A DNA stretch of 64,000 nucleotides from Prochlorococcus sp. scB243_495K23 (GCA_000635495.1 JFLW01000041.1:62001-126000), one strand, 5' to 3'; positions 22,929 to 32,330 are shown, numbered from the stretch's first letter. Numbers and translations are program-made. Notes: generated by a model not told the origin, from the sequence alone.

Positions 22929-23333
22929 ATGGCAAGTCAGAATTATCTAATTGCAATAGCTTTAATAGAGCAAAACCTTGTTAGAGCAATGCCTCTTGGA
23001 GGTAAAGAAATTAAAGATAATTTAGAGGAATCAGAAAATTTAAAGAAACTTGGAGAAGAAGTTATTTTAAATCTTCTTATGAGAGTTTTTCAAAGAAGTG
23101 ATGAAGGTGCTTTAAAAAGGGCTTCTGAAGAAAAAGGTTTGCTGCTGGTTCATATGCATCCTAAAAGAATGCAGAAAGAGCTTCCATTCATTAAATCAGA
23201 ATGGATAAGAGACGGAGACACACAACAATTTTTAAAATACCTTGGCAATCTCTCCAAAGAAGTATGGACTGCATCTTTTGTAAAATACAAAGGGATTGAA
23301 ATTACTTCAATCTCAAAAAATGAAGAAATCTAA
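22929..23333 (+). CDS. Conserved hypothetical protein, 134 aa
   Basis: A soluble helical protein: MASQNYLIAIALIEQNLVRA, LRRVFQRSDEG-like region (MRVFQRSDEGALKRASEEKG), then SEWIRDGDTQQFLKYLGNLS. No signal peptide or membrane segment. It is a single gene between minus-strand units. No family is recognised. Confidence 0.7.
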   Translation: MASQNYLIAIALIEQNLVRAMPLGGKEIKDNLEESENLKKLGEEVILNLLMRVFQRSDEGALKRASEEKGLLLVHMHPKRMQKELPFIKSEWIRDGDTQQFLKYLGNLSKEVWTASFVKYKGIEITSISKNEEI

Positions 23334-23354
23334 AATAAATTTATAGATATTTTT

Positions 23355-24035
23355 TTATAGGATTTCTTTCTTTAAAGTATTTTTTTCCTTATAGACTCTA
23401 AAACACTTTTTACCATTACCAAAATCTATTGAAGAATATTCAATATTATTTTTAACGTGCAAGGCACAATTACCCTCAATACAAATGCAAGATTTAATAA
23501 TTTCTCTATTTATAACATCATTAACATAAGGTTCCCTCTCTTTCTCTTCATCAAAATGTGGGCAGGCAATACCTCCAACTATTCCTAAGCAATCAATTAT
23601 GGTTAATTCTTCAGCATAAGAATCAGTTATACCTTTATCAAACCAACAAATAGCACCAGCACTTACACCACTCAATACAATTCCTTTTTCATAAGCATTT
23701 TGCAAAATTTCATATAAATTCCATTCCTTCCAGACAGCTAACATACTTTTTGTATTTCCCCCGCCAACGTAAATGATGTCTTGGGCAAAAACTTTATCTT
23801 CTAAGTTTTCTGTTCTAGAGAAAAAATCAATATGACTTGTAATACAATCAAGTTTTGAAAATGCTCTATAAAAATTCAGTTTGTACAAACTACTATCACC
23901 AGATGCTGTTGGAATAAAACAAATTTTTGGTCTTTTTTTATTAATTAATGAAATTATATATTTTTCAATTTCAAGAGAGCCTAAAGAACGTCCAAACCCT
24001 CCTCCACCAATTGCGACTATATTTTTATTAGGCAT
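23355..24035 (-). CDS. Peptidase S51 family protein (peptidase E/cyanophycinase-like)
   Basis: IVAIGGGGFG at the N-terminus, ICFIPTASGD, IIYVGGGNTKSMLA, and the nucleophile elbow GVSAGAICW (Ser125) identify the S51 fold; CPHFDEEKER supplies the His region. At 226 residues it is nearer to peptidase E (alpha-aspartyl dipeptidase) than to cyanophycinase. It is divergently placed from the GNAT gene, 20 bases apart, so the two promoters overlap. Confidence 0.85.
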   Translation of the reverse strand: MPNKNIVAIGGGGFGRSLGSLEIEKYIISLINKKRPKICFIPTASGDSSLYKLNFYRAFSKLDCITSHIDFFSRTENLEDKVFAQDIIYVGGGNTKSMLAVWKEWNLYEILQNAYEKGIVLSGVSAGAICWFDKGITDSYAEELTIIDCLGIVGGIACPHFDEEKEREPYVNDVINREIIKSCICIEGNCALHVKNNIEYSSIDFGNGKKCFRVYKEKNTLKKEIL

Positions 24036-24055
24036 ATTAAATAATAGATTTGTAT

Positions 24056-24526
24056 ATGAATTTAAGACAAATTACCATTAAAGATCAACTGGAATTAAAG
24101 AAGATTTATTTTGATTCAATTCAATCTTTAGATGAAAAAATTTATAGTCAAGAACAAAAAAGAGCCTGGTCAAGCCAAGCTTGGAATAACCCAAATTTTG
24201 ATAAGTCAATAATTAAAGGACAAGGATGGCTTATAAGTAAACAAGGAATTATTATTGCTTTTGCTATAAGATATCCCACCGATAGAATTGCGCTATTTTA
24301 CTGTAAAGGTAAATTCCAAAGAAAAGGCTACGGATCCAAGTTACTGTATAAATTAGAAGATGAAGCAAAAAAAGAAGGTTTAGACTCTCTTTATACTGAA
24401 GCGAGCTTAATAAGTTATGAATTATTTCTCAAAAATGAATGGAAAATTATACGTAAAGAAAAAGTCATGATAAACAACTATTTTTTTGAAAGATATAAAA
24501 TGACTAAAATTATAAAAAATAATTAA
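24056..24526 (+). CDS. GNAT-family N-acetyltransferase, 156 aa
   Basis: The acetyl-CoA motif IALFYCKGKFQRKGYGSKLL (Q/R-x-x-G-x-G/A) is near residues 82-101, with LYTEASLISYELFLKNEWKI as the C-terminal strand-helix. The ATG at 24056 is preferred over TTG 24050. Substrate unknown. The next membrane protein gene follows after 2 bases. Confidence 0.82.
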   Translation: MNLRQITIKDQLELKKIYFDSIQSLDEKIYSQEQKRAWSSQAWNNPNFDKSIIKGQGWLISKQGIIIAFAIRYPTDRIALFYCKGKFQRKGYGSKLLYKLEDEAKKEGLDSLYTEASLISYELFLKNEWKIIRKEKVMINNYFFERYKMTKIIKNN

Positions 24527-24528
24527 TA

Positions 24529-24852
24529 ATGTCTGGCAAAAGCAAGGGATTAATTCTGATTCAAAGGGTTCTAATTTGGGCATTATACTTTTTTTCAGGA
24601 TTTATTCTTTATTCAAACAAAGGTATTTTGCCTTCATTGATAATTACTTTCTCAAGAATTATTTATCCATTATCTATTTTTTGGTTACAAATAAGAATTA
24701 AAAAAAGAACCAATTTTCTGCCGATTGATTCAAAAATGACAACTTCACAATTGTGGTTCAACTTATTGCCCGTTATTGCATCCCTATTAACTGTAATTTT
24801 TTCTTTAACTAATTCTTTCTTATATATCTTAGGAGAATTTATTAACTCTTAA
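24529..24852 (+). CDS. Hypothetical membrane protein, 107 aa
   Basis: Three hydrophobic segments (about residues 9-28, 34-52 and 78-98) are joined by a basic loop (RIKKRTN). It begins 2 bases after the acetyltransferase stop. Function unknown. Confidence 0.65.
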   Translation: MSGKSKGLILIQRVLIWALYFFSGFILYSNKGILPSLIITFSRIIYPLSIFWLQIRIKKRTNFLPIDSKMTTSQLWFNLLPVIASLLTVIFSLTNSFLYILGEFINS

Positions 24853-24970
24853 ATTAAGTAAATTAATTACTATCGATTAGCTTTTGAAATTTCACTCATC
24901 AAAACATAATGTAAAGAAACTTGCCTTTTGAATATATTTGTATAGATTTTAAATAGTGATCAATATAATC

Positions 24971-25120
24971 ATGAAAGATATTTCATTAAAGGGGAATATT
25001 AATTTTGACAAAAAAAAAGATATAAATGATTATGAATTATTCTCTTTAAAAATCACAGATAGTTTATATAAAAAAGATATTGGAAAATTTCTTGAGACCC
25101 TCTCCTCTCACTTTATTTAG
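24971..25120 (+). CDS. Hypothetical protein, 49 aa
   Basis: The frame MKDISLKGNINFDKKKDIND then YELFSLKITDSLYKKD is intact, polar and helical at its end. It is isolated, with 118 gene-free bases before it. No family is recognised. Confidence 0.45.
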   Translation: MKDISLKGNINFDKKKDINDYELFSLKITDSLYKKDIGKFLETLSSHFI

Positions 25121-25212
25121 GAAAATTTTTATTTTCTAATCTTCAAATTCAAACAGTACTATTAATAAATAAAAATTTGAGCGATAATAATTAAAATACT
25201 AAATATACTCCA

Positions 25213-25530
25213 ATGCAATTATTTCTTGCTGACTGCCAATTCCCAGATATTGAGAATCAAGTAAAAGCTTATCAACTATTCGTAGAGGCATGGGACAACG
25301 GTGAAATTGCGAAATCAGATAAAACAGACAAATTTGAAATGTTATTTAGAGTTCATGCTCCAGGGGAAGGTAGGGTAGTTTGTTTATGTAAGGCACAGAG
25401 TGATAAAGAAATTTTTGAGCATTTTGCTCCATGGAGAGCTAAATTTGGTATTCATATGGAATTTACACCTGTAATAAGTTGCCAAAATATTGTTGATTAC
25501 CATAAAGATTTATTTAAAACTTTAGGTTAA
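25213..25530 (+). CDS. DUF3303-like protein, 105 aa
   Basis: MQLFLADCQFPDIENQVKAY opens with the family strand. VVCLCKAQSDKEIFEHFAPW and RAKFGIHMEFTPVISC form the conserved core. It is a paralogue of the island protein at 8870-9208. A ferredoxin-like fold of unknown function is expected. Single gene with about 90 upstream bases free. Confidence 0.75.
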   Translation: MQLFLADCQFPDIENQVKAYQLFVEAWDNGEIAKSDKTDKFEMLFRVHAPGEGRVVCLCKAQSDKEIFEHFAPWRAKFGIHMEFTPVISCQNIVDYHKDLFKTLG

Positions 25531-25553
25531 CTAGCTTAGATCTCAAATTTATC

Positions 25554-25730
25554 GTGATTAAACCTTTTCCCAATCTTCTCTCTAAAAGGAATATCAACTC
25601 AGTATCTTCTAAAAATAGTTCCAAAGAAGAAGAAAACGTTAAATCTAAACCATTAATAATATTTGGTTTTGTCATCTCATTAACTTCCATATTTTTACTT
25701 TTATTCACCATTAATAGTAAATTTGGATGA
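25554..25730 (+). CDS. Small single-TM protein, 58 aa (GTG start)
   Basis: The GTG-started frame reads VIKPFPNLLSKRNINSVSSK, an acidic EEE stretch, and a C-terminal helix LIIFGFVISLTSIFLLLF. The hydrophobic end and intact frame make it more likely real than the overlapping opposite frame. Function unknown. Confidence 0.5.
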   Translation: MIKPFPNLLSKRNINSVSSKNSSKEEENVKSKPLIIFGFVISLTSIFLLLFTINSKFG

Positions 25731-25800
25731 TATATGAGTAATTAGGACTATTACCTGGCAACGAATATGTCGTATTATAAATCTAAAAATAACTAACTAA

Positions 25801-25917
25801 ATGGCTTTTAAAGAAGGGGGGATGGCATCGGGTCTTCTCATCATCGCAGTATCAATAGTTTTTGCTGCAGGTTTTGGATTTTTAGTATTGCATTTTGTGC
25901 CTGGAACTCCATTTTAG
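25801..25917 (+). CDS. Small single-TM protein, 38 aa
   Basis: MAFKEGGMASGLLIIAVSIV then FAAGFGFLVLHFVPGTPF: one Gly-rich helix typical of small photosynthetic-membrane subunits. I cannot match it to a known Psb, Psa or Pet protein. Intact, with an A-rich leader and ATG. Confidence 0.65.
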   Translation: MAFKEGGMASGLLIIAVSIVFAAGFGFLVLHFVPGTPF

Positions 25918-25949
25918 GTTATTCAACTGAATTTGATTCACAAAATATC

Positions 25950-26273
25950 TTAAACATTTACAGTTTCTAAATCCTGCATTTGATTATCATCAGAATTTGA
26001 TTTCTTTTTTAATCGATAGGCATAAACTAAAGATCCTAAAGCTATGGTACTAGAGGCAAAAATCCCCGATATGAGTATCAAAGCAAAAAGACCTCCTATT
26101 AGACCCCCTTTTAATCTGAGCAAATTTGATTTAATTAAAAGTATTGATAAAAAAACAATAGTAGCTTTTAGAGTAGAGATTTTTAGAAAAGTTAATGGAT
26201 AAAAAGGATTAAACAACATTTTTGGCGGAATATAATTAAGATTTATTCTAAAAATAAATTTAAAAAACCGCAT
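25950..26273 (-). CDS. Hypothetical membrane protein, 107 aa
   Basis: Two or three hydrophobic segments (about residues 35-50 and 58-85) precede a basic-acidic tail (RLKKKSNSDDNQ). It shares a bidirectional terminator with the opposite-facing 45-aa gene region. Function unknown. Confidence 0.6.
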   Translation of the reverse strand: MRFFKFIFRINLNYIPPKMLFNPFYPLTFLKISTLKATIVFLSILLIKSNLLRLKGGLIGGLFALILISGIFASSTIALGSLVYAYRLKKKSNSDDNQMQDLETVNV

Positions 26274-26302
26274 AAAAAAAGACTCAAATGAGTCTTTTAA
26301 AA
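26274..26302. terminator. Hairpin with A and T flanks
   Basis: GACTC-AAAT-GAGTC (26281-26294) is flanked by A7 and T4. Read on the minus strand it ends the 45-aa gene at 26323-26460, with seven T. Confidence 0.7.
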
Positions 26303-26322
26303 TCTAAATTAAATATGATGAT

Positions 26323-26460
26323 TTATGCATCAGGGTCAAAATTCTTTAGGTTTGGACCCGCCACAAGACCAACAAGGCCAAAAAGGACTAAAGAACCAAT
26401 TCCAAAGCCAGCTGCCCATGGGTTGAAACCACCTAAAGCAAAAGAAGCTAATAAATTCAT
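26323..26460 (-). CDS. Small single-TM protein, 45 aa
   Basis: From the ATG at 26460: MNLLASFALGGFNPWAAGFG, then GSLVLFGLVGLVAG and PNLKNFDPDA. An upstream in-frame ATG (26529) would add a polar leader that hides the clear membrane-protein start. Gly-rich single helix, possibly thylakoid. Its terminator is at 26274-26302. Function unknown. Confidence 0.65.
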   Translation of the reverse strand: MNLLASFALGGFNPWAAGFGIGSLVLFGLVGLVAGPNLKNFDPDA

Positions 26461-26655
26461 GATTTTAAAACATAATATCTCCGAGTAAGCATACAGATTA
26501 TTATGAAAAATATACCTATATTGAGACATTTCTTCGTAATTATTAGGATCGTTTAACTATCACTTTAAAAAATCCACAAAATTTTTATTATTTGTCTTAT
26601 TATCTAGGCATTACTTTTTTGGCGTACCTTAATACCATCAAGACTGTTTTTTCTA

Positions 26656-27036
26656 ATGACTTCCAACTATACCTTTATTTATGATGGGGAATGCCCATTC
26701 TGCAATCATTTTGCTGAGCTTCTTGAGATCAAAAGCAAGTTAAATAATATTAAAATTCTTGATGGTCGTAAAAATTTAACTCTAATTAAATCCCTCCTAG
26801 ATAAAGGTTATGACCTAGATAAAGGAGCTATTCTCCTGAAAGATGAAGAGATCCTTCATGGGGCAGATGCAATTAATACTATTTGCAAACAGATAAATAA
26901 TCCCTCAAGTAGTTTACTTTTGATACTTTCTAGAGTGTTTAAATCAAATAAACGAACAAATTTGATATTTCCTTTACTAGTCAGAGCCAGAAGATTTGCA
27001 TTGATATCAAAAGGTATATCAATATCCCTAGTTTAA
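26656..27036 (+). CDS. DCC-family (DUF393) thiol-disulfide oxidoreductase-like protein
   Basis: FIYDGECPFCNHFAELLE carries the D-x-x-C-P-x-C motif (Cys13, Cys16) that gives the DCC family its name. ILLKDEEILHGADAINTICK follows, as in the family. It is 126 residues, the usual length. Predicted thioredoxin-like redox protein in the cytosol or at the membrane. Single gene. Confidence 0.87.
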   Translation: MTSNYTFIYDGECPFCNHFAELLEIKSKLNNIKILDGRKNLTLIKSLLDKGYDLDKGAILLKDEEILHGADAINTICKQINNPSSSLLLILSRVFKSNKRTNLIFPLLVRARRFALISKGISISLV

Positions 27037-27143
27037 AAATAAAAACTTTCTAAATATTAAATAACATATTTATAAGCTTCTGTATCAATAAATGATAATT
27101 GATTATTTCTTAGCTAGAACTAGGTGGTAACAACAAGTACTAA

Positions 27144-27329
27144 ATGATAGAAAACTTCAATCCCTTTATCTCATTGGGAGGTGATAACCAAAAAGTTAAT
27201 CATATGGCTGAAGCAGCACTTGAAATGAATTTAACTTGTAATGATTTAAAGAAGGATTTAAATTTAACTGATGGTGATGTAGTCGATATGTTGCAACTAG
27301 TCATGGATAGGTTTAAAAATAATAATTAA
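27144..27329 (+). CDS. Hypothetical protein, 61 aa
   Basis: MIENFNPFISLGGDNQKVNH then AEAALEMNLTCNDLKKDLNL: an acidic helical protein that could be a small helix-turn-helix-like or adaptor domain. Nothing firmer. It lies 45 bases before the next small gene. Confidence 0.6.
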   Translation: MIENFNPFISLGGDNQKVNHMAEAALEMNLTCNDLKKDLNLTDGDVVDMLQLVMDRFKNNN

Positions 27330-27374
27330 GTTTATATTTTTATCTTTTAATAGCTATATATTTATTATTTTTTA

Positions 27375-27677
27375 ATGAAAACAGTACAAATTGAGTTATC
27401 GAAATATGAATTAGTTAACTTTTTATGGCCTGAATTAATAGAAGTTTACGGATTTGATAAAGCCAGAAAAATAGTTTCTCAAGCTATTGACTTACAAAAA
27501 ATGAATGGGACTAAAAATAGCACCATGCCAATCATATTTTCAGGAACAGGAGGATTAGCTCTTATACCAATACAAATGCTAGAAAAAGAAAACTTTGAGA
27601 TTAGTTATAAAGATAATCAAGTGTTAATTTTTAATCTTAAAAGAAAGTCATTTCAAATCTTAAATGAAGCAAACTAA
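27375..27677 (+). CDS. Hypothetical protein, 100 aa
   Basis: MKTVQIELSKYELVNFLWPE, then ARKIVSQAIDLQKMNGTKNS, and a beta-rich end. No transmembrane segment. No family recognised; an intact frame with normal residue usage supports it. Confidence 0.65.
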   Translation: MKTVQIELSKYELVNFLWPELIEVYGFDKARKIVSQAIDLQKMNGTKNSTMPIIFSGTGGLALIPIQMLEKENFEISYKDNQVLIFNLKRKSFQILNEAN

Positions 27678-27742
27678 TCTAAATTACTAATTTCTCGATA
27701 AAGCCAAAATTACTTTATAGTCTAATAAACAATTATTTAATA

Positions 27743-28459
27743 ATGACTTTTGAAGCGACCTACCTTGGTTCAAATGGTTGGCTTATAAAATTTAAAAAAA
27801 CGAATTTAATTATTGATCCTTGGCTCAAAGGAGATTTAATATTCCCTCCAGGTGAGTGGTTTTTTAAAGGATCACTAGAAGAAGAAATTTCAATAGATAA
27901 AAAAATAGATATTATTTTGTTAACCCAAGGATTACCTGATCACTGTCATGTTCCAACGTTAGAAATGTTCAGAAAGGACATTCCTATAATTTGTCCTAAA
28001 AGTGCTCTTGAAACATTAAAAAAAATTGGTTTTAGTTCAATTAAAGTTCTTAAGCCAACTGAAAAGACAAATCATTTTAATTTAAGTTTTGAAGCCACTG
28101 CTGGGGCTCCAGTACCACAAATAGAAAACGGATATATTGTTAAAGACGATCAAGATAATGGGTTTTATATAGAACCCCATGGTTATCTTGATGAAAATTT
28201 AAACAATCAAAGTCTTGATGCAGTCATTACTCCTACAAAAAATTTAGAATTACCGCTAGTAGGGTCTTTTGTAAAAGGTGCTGATGTAATCCCTAAATTG
28301 ATTAACAAATTCAATCCAAAATATATACTTTCAAGCACCATAGGCGGAGATGCAAAATATTCAGGTTTTTTAAATAATTTTATTTCAGTTCAGGATTATG
28401 AAGAGGAATTAAATTGTAATCTTGTAGATCTAAAGAGTATGCAATCTATTATGATTTAA
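27743..28459 (+). CDS. MBL-fold (metallo-beta-lactamase-like) protein, 238 aa
   Basis: FEATYLGSNGWLIKFKKTNL and LIIDPWLKG open the fold as in UlaG-like hydrolases. The metal motif position reads LLTQGLPDHCHVPT, keeping D-H-x-H but not the full HxHxDH. The metal site may therefore be altered. SSTIGGDAKYSGFL appears near the C-terminus. Cytosolic; substrate unknown. Conserved as a stand-alone gene in this context as far as I can tell. Confidence 0.8.
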   Translation: MTFEATYLGSNGWLIKFKKTNLIIDPWLKGDLIFPPGEWFFKGSLEEEISIDKKIDIILLTQGLPDHCHVPTLEMFRKDIPIICPKSALETLKKIGFSSIKVLKPTEKTNHFNLSFEATAGAPVPQIENGYIVKDDQDNGFYIEPHGYLDENLNNQSLDAVITPTKNLELPLVGSFVKGADVIPKLINKFNPKYILSSTIGGDAKYSGFLNNFISVQDYEEELNCNLVDLKSMQSIMI

Positions 28460-28529
28460 ATTGATCCAAAAGATCTTTAATTAAGTCATTTAGCTTGAAA
28501 GTAAATCTACTTTAAAAGGAGCTCAAAAA

Positions 28530-28895
28530 ATTCATTTATTTTTTATTACCTCAATACTTTTATTAGCTTTAAACAGTAGCTATGTATGTGAAAATTCAAA
28601 GCTTAATTTTGTGATGAGAAATAATATTAACGGCGACTTTTCCATAGTAGAAAAGATATCTGAGTTAAAGCCAGGGGCATTTATAAATATTAATTGGAAT
28701 AAAAAAAAGCTCATGCTTCCATATTCTCTAAGAAAAGATTATATTTCCTTTACAGATAAAAAATGGGACTGGAGGTACCAATTTAATAAGGACGGATCGC
28801 CTGATCTTAATAATCCTTCTTTATACGAATTACTTCCTTCAGGGGAAGTTAAAGTACATTTTTGTCAGTCAGAAGATAAAAGCTCTAACGTATAA
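28530..28895 (+). CDS. Exported hypothetical protein, 121 aa (probable ATT start)
   Basis: An ATG at 28614 and GTG at 28611 give about 94 residues. The frame is open upstream and encodes a hydrophobic stretch IHLFFITSILLLALNSSYVC, a good signal peptide or lipoprotein leader. There is no ATG, GTG or TTG in that part. AAGGAG at 28516-28521 sits 8 bases before ATT 28530, so ATT initiation is the best reading. The mature part is beta-rich with WNKKKLMLPYSL and KWDWRYQF. Function unknown. Confidence 0.5.
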   Translation: MHLFFITSILLLALNSSYVCENSKLNFVMRNNINGDFSIVEKISELKPGAFININWNKKKLMLPYSLRKDYISFTDKKWDWRYQFNKDGSPDLNNPSLYELLPSGEVKVHFCQSEDKSSNV

Positions 28896-28945
28896 TTTCT
28901 AAATAAATATTCTAGATTTTTTAACTTCTGAACTTCTTTGTAAAG

Positions 28946-31552
28946 ATGAACAATCCAAAAAACCAAAATAATATTTCAAGATATGTAAAAGTAGAAGATT
29001 ACAAAGTTTTTGATTATGAAATTCCAGAAATCTTTTTGGACTTCGTAATTAAGAAAAATGCTGTAAATGTTACGACCAAACTAAAATTGATAAAAAAAAA
29101 TAAGAATACTAGAAATCTAATTCTTGATGGTACGGATATATTAATAAAAAAAATATATATAGATGACTCACTATTGGGAAAGGAATACTACAAACAGCAA
29201 AAAAATAACTTAAATATTGAAAATATAAACAAAGATAATTTTTTTTTAAAAATAGAAGGAATAATTAAACCGAGGGAAAATACATCCCTTTTAGGAATGT
29301 ATGAGAGCAATGGAATTATAACTACGCAATGTGAGGCAGAGGGATTTAGAAGAATAAGTTTTCACTCTGATAGGCCTGATATTCTAAGCAAATACACCGT
29401 GAGAATTGAAGCAGACAAGAATGATTACCCTGTCTTACTCTCAAATGGTAACGTCGTAAAAGAAAATAATCTTGCAAATAATCGACATGAAATAATTTGG
29501 GAAGACCCATATCCCAAACCCTCATATCTATTTGCATTGGTAGCAGGGAAACTTAATTGTGTAAAAGACAATTTCATAACAAAATCAAATAAAAAAGTAA
29601 AAATAAATATTTATGTTGAGTATGGCGACGAAAAATATGTTCAACATGCAATAAGTTCCTTACAGAAATCTATGAAGTGGGACGAGGATAAATATAACCT
29701 TGAATACGATTTATCATTGTTCAATATTGTCGCAGTCAGGCACTTTAATATGGGAGCAATGGAAAATAAAAGTTTAAATATTTTCAACTCAAAACTAATA
29801 CTCGCTAATTCTGAAACAACAACTGATGAAGAATTAGAAAGAATAGAGGGTGTGATCGCCCATGAATACTTCCATAATTGGACTGGGAATAGAGTGACTT
29901 GTAGGGATTGGTTTCAACTATCTCTAAAAGAGGGTCTAACAGTATTCAGAGATCAACAATTCACTGCAGACGTTCATAATCGTGAAATCAAGAGACTTGA
30001 TGATGCGAAATTTCTTAGAAGAAATCAATTTAGAGAGGATTCTGGTCCAACATCACATCCTGTAATGCCTGAAAAATATCAAGAAATAGACAATTTCTAT
30101 ACGACCACGATTTACGAGAAAGGTGCAGAAATAATTAGAATGCTTAATAAGCTTGTAAAAGATGAAAATTTCTATAAAGGATTTAGTAATTACATCTCAA
30201 CATATGATGGAAAGGCAGCAACAATAGACCAATTTGTCGATAAAATTTTAGAGCACAATAAAGAAGTCGATCCTGAAAAGTTTAAAATCTGGTACAAGCA
30301 AAATGGGACCCCAAAAATTAAATTCAAGAGAATCTGGGATCAAACAGGCGAAAAACTTACTATTGAAGCATCACAAAATAATCCAATAAAGAAGAATCCA
30401 TATAATGATTTACCTCTAATAATTCCTATAAATCTGGCTATATTTTGCAGTGATAATAAAACGATAGAAAAAACAGTTGTTTTAAAAACAAAAAAACAAG
30501 AATTTATTTTTAAGAATATAAGATCTAACCTCCAAATTCCTTTAGTAACTTATTTTCGCGAATTCTCTTCACCTGTTGATTGGGAATCAGACACTACCTT
30601 GGATGAAAAATTTTTAATCTTAAAATATGAAAAGGATTTTTTTACATTATCTAATACTGTAAAAGTATTCTATAAAAAAATTATTTTATGCAGATTAGAT
30701 GAAAAACCAGATCATAAAATTGAAAATAAATTAATAAGCACCTTAATATCATTTATAAAAAATAAAGATATTAATTTAACCCTTTTATCAGAATTACTAA
30801 GTATTCCGACATTCGCTGAAATTGAATCGGAGATAGAAAATATAGACCCTTTAAAAATATATAAAACTATTGACGATTTAAATCAATTATTCGGTACCAA
30901 ATTGAAAGGAGAATTGCAATTTAAACTCCAAGAAATAGAGAAAAATCTAAATAAAGTTTGGCCAGAAGGTAAAAATGAAAGAAAACTAATCGAAACTATT
31001 TGGAAACTACTCTTACGCACTGATGATAGGGAAATTAAAGGCAAAATAATTAATTATGTCGATAGTAATTCGATGACGCTAGCAAAAGCTGCAATGAATT
31101 CTTTCAGTAGAATTAATTGTCCTGAAAGAAAAATTATTTCAAATATATTCTTCAATAAATGGAAAAATAATAGTGTCGTTTTGGATAGTTGGTTCTCATT
31201 TAATGCATCTATAGAAATTGATGAAAAAACAAGCAGCATTGAAAAATTATTTGAAAATAATTTTTTTGATTCAAAATCACCAAACACTTTAAGAGCCATA
31301 TTAAATACATTCGTAACAAGAAATAGTACTTTTCATGCAATTAATGGTTCTGGTTATAAATATATTGCAAAAAAGATAATTGAATTTGATAAATTAAATC
31401 CAATAGTAATTTCACGTTTTCTAAAAGTATTTAGTAGATATAATTATTATTCAGAACCTTACAAAAGTAATATGATAGAGACAATAAAGCAGATTAAAAA
31501 AAATAATTTATCAAAAAATACAAAAGAAGTTTTAGATGCAATAATAGAGTAA
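28946..31552 (+). CDS. pepN: Aminopeptidase N (M1 family)
   Basis: The 868-residue protein has GAMEN at 270-274, the zinc motif HEYFH at 306-310 and the third ligand Glu329 in LKEGLTVF. This is the PepN type (M1, E. coli-like), matching the usual length of about 870. It removes N-terminal residues from peptides in the cytosol during protein turnover. The N-terminus (KVEDYKVFDYEIPEIFLDF) is also family-like. Single gene. Confidence 0.96.
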   Translation: MNNPKNQNNISRYVKVEDYKVFDYEIPEIFLDFVIKKNAVNVTTKLKLIKKNKNTRNLILDGTDILIKKIYIDDSLLGKEYYKQQKNNLNIENINKDNFFLKIEGIIKPRENTSLLGMYESNGIITTQCEAEGFRRISFHSDRPDILSKYTVRIEADKNDYPVLLSNGNVVKENNLANNRHEIIWEDPYPKPSYLFALVAGKLNCVKDNFITKSNKKVKINIYVEYGDEKYVQHAISSLQKSMKWDEDKYNLEYDLSLFNIVAVRHFNMGAMENKSLNIFNSKLILANSETTTDEELERIEGVIAHEYFHNWTGNRVTCRDWFQLSLKEGLTVFRDQQFTADVHNREIKRLDDAKFLRRNQFREDSGPTSHPVMPEKYQEIDNFYTTTIYEKGAEIIRMLNKLVKDENFYKGFSNYISTYDGKAATIDQFVDKILEHNKEVDPEKFKIWYKQNGTPKIKFKRIWDQTGEKLTIEASQNNPIKKNPYNDLPLIIPINLAIFCSDNKTIEKTVVLKTKKQEFIFKNIRSNLQIPLVTYFREFSSPVDWESDTTLDEKFLILKYEKDFFTLSNTVKVFYKKIILCRLDEKPDHKIENKLISTLISFIKNKDINLTLLSELLSIPTFAEIESEIENIDPLKIYKTIDDLNQLFGTKLKGELQFKLQEIEKNLNKVWPEGKNERKLIETIWKLLLRTDDREIKGKIINYVDSNSMTLAKAAMNSFSRINCPERKIISNIFFNKWKNNSVVLDSWFSFNASIEIDEKTSSIEKLFENNFFDSKSPNTLRAILNTFVTRNSTFHAINGSGYKYIAKKIIEFDKLNPIVISRFLKVFSRYNYYSEPYKSNMIETIKQIKKNNLSKNTKEVLDAIIE

Positions 31553-31566
31553 TTTTTTGATGATAT

Positions 31567-31788
31567 TTAACTAAATTTAATAATAACGATTGTAAATATT
31601 AATAATAAAATAAATACAATATACTTATTAATAAAAATATAATCAAATACATTTTTAGTATTATCTTTATTCCACTTTTTATTTACATATTCCTTAGTTA
31701 TAAATTTATTAGGTCTACCACAATATAAACATATTGGGGAAGTTTTTAAAATTAAATTTTTACATTGGGGGCACTTTTTTTTTTCCAT
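31567..31788 (-). CDS. Zinc-ribbon membrane protein, 73 aa
   Basis: CPQC (residues 7-10) and CLYC (20-23) form a zinc ribbon, followed by a basic linker and a C-terminal membrane segment (about 52-72). Convergent with pepN. Function unknown. Confidence 0.7.
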   Translation of the reverse strand: MEKKKCPQCKNLILKTSPICLYCGRPNKFITKEYVNKKWNKDNTKNVFDYIFINKYIVFILLLIFTIVIIKFS

Positions 31789-31953
31789 AATTTAATTTTA
31801 CTGAATAAAATTGAAATCAGAAACAATAAATAAAATAAGTAATTTAAATTTTATTAATAATATTTTAATTAATTAAATATCATTGCAATAAAAAAAAATG
31901 ATTCTAACTATTAAAAAAATTCAATATAATAAAAAATTAGTATTTGGTTTGAA

Positions 31954-32115
31954 ATGTTTGCTATTGCACTTGGAATGTCCCCTATCGAAAAAATCACTGT
32001 TGCAATATCTGCATCAATTTTTATAATCGCCTTTACATGGGTCTCGATTAAGGGAGATTTAAGAAAACTTGCTAATGAACTTATTGAAGATAATGAAAAT
32101 AATCAGGCTAATTAA
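31954..32115 (+). CDS. Small single-TM protein, 53 aa
   Basis: MFAIALGMSPIEKITVAISA then a hydrophobic helix to about residue 33 and an acidic tail (ELIEDNENNQAN). The frame is intact and lies after a 165-base gene-free stretch. No family recognised. Confidence 0.6.
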   Translation: MFAIALGMSPIEKITVAISASIFIIAFTWVSIKGDLRKLANELIEDNENNQAN

Positions 32116-32129
32116 AAAGAAATTTTTAC

Positions 32130-32330
32130 CTAGTTTGTATGCAAACTAGGATAATCAATAATATGCCTAATTTCTTTTAGAGAAGAACCATAGATTTTTT
32201 CACCATTTAAGTGAACACCAATCCATTTTTCCTTTTGATTAAAAAAATTACTTTTAGGAGTATCCCTCTCAAGATAATCTTTATTATCCCAATTTAAAGT
32301 TATATCCCAGCCTTTATAATTTTCTATCAT
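32130..32330 (-). CDS. Hypothetical protein, 66 aa
   Basis: From ATG 32330: MIENYKGWDITLNWDNKDYL, then KWIGVHLNGEKIYGSSLKEI. An in-frame ATG 42 bases upstream (32372) would add a hydrophobic leader; the start is uncertain. Looks like a compact beta domain. Function unknown. Confidence 0.6.
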   Translation of the reverse strand: MIENYKGWDITLNWDNKDYLERDTPKSNFFNQKEKWIGVHLNGEKIYGSSLKEIRHIIDYPSLHTN

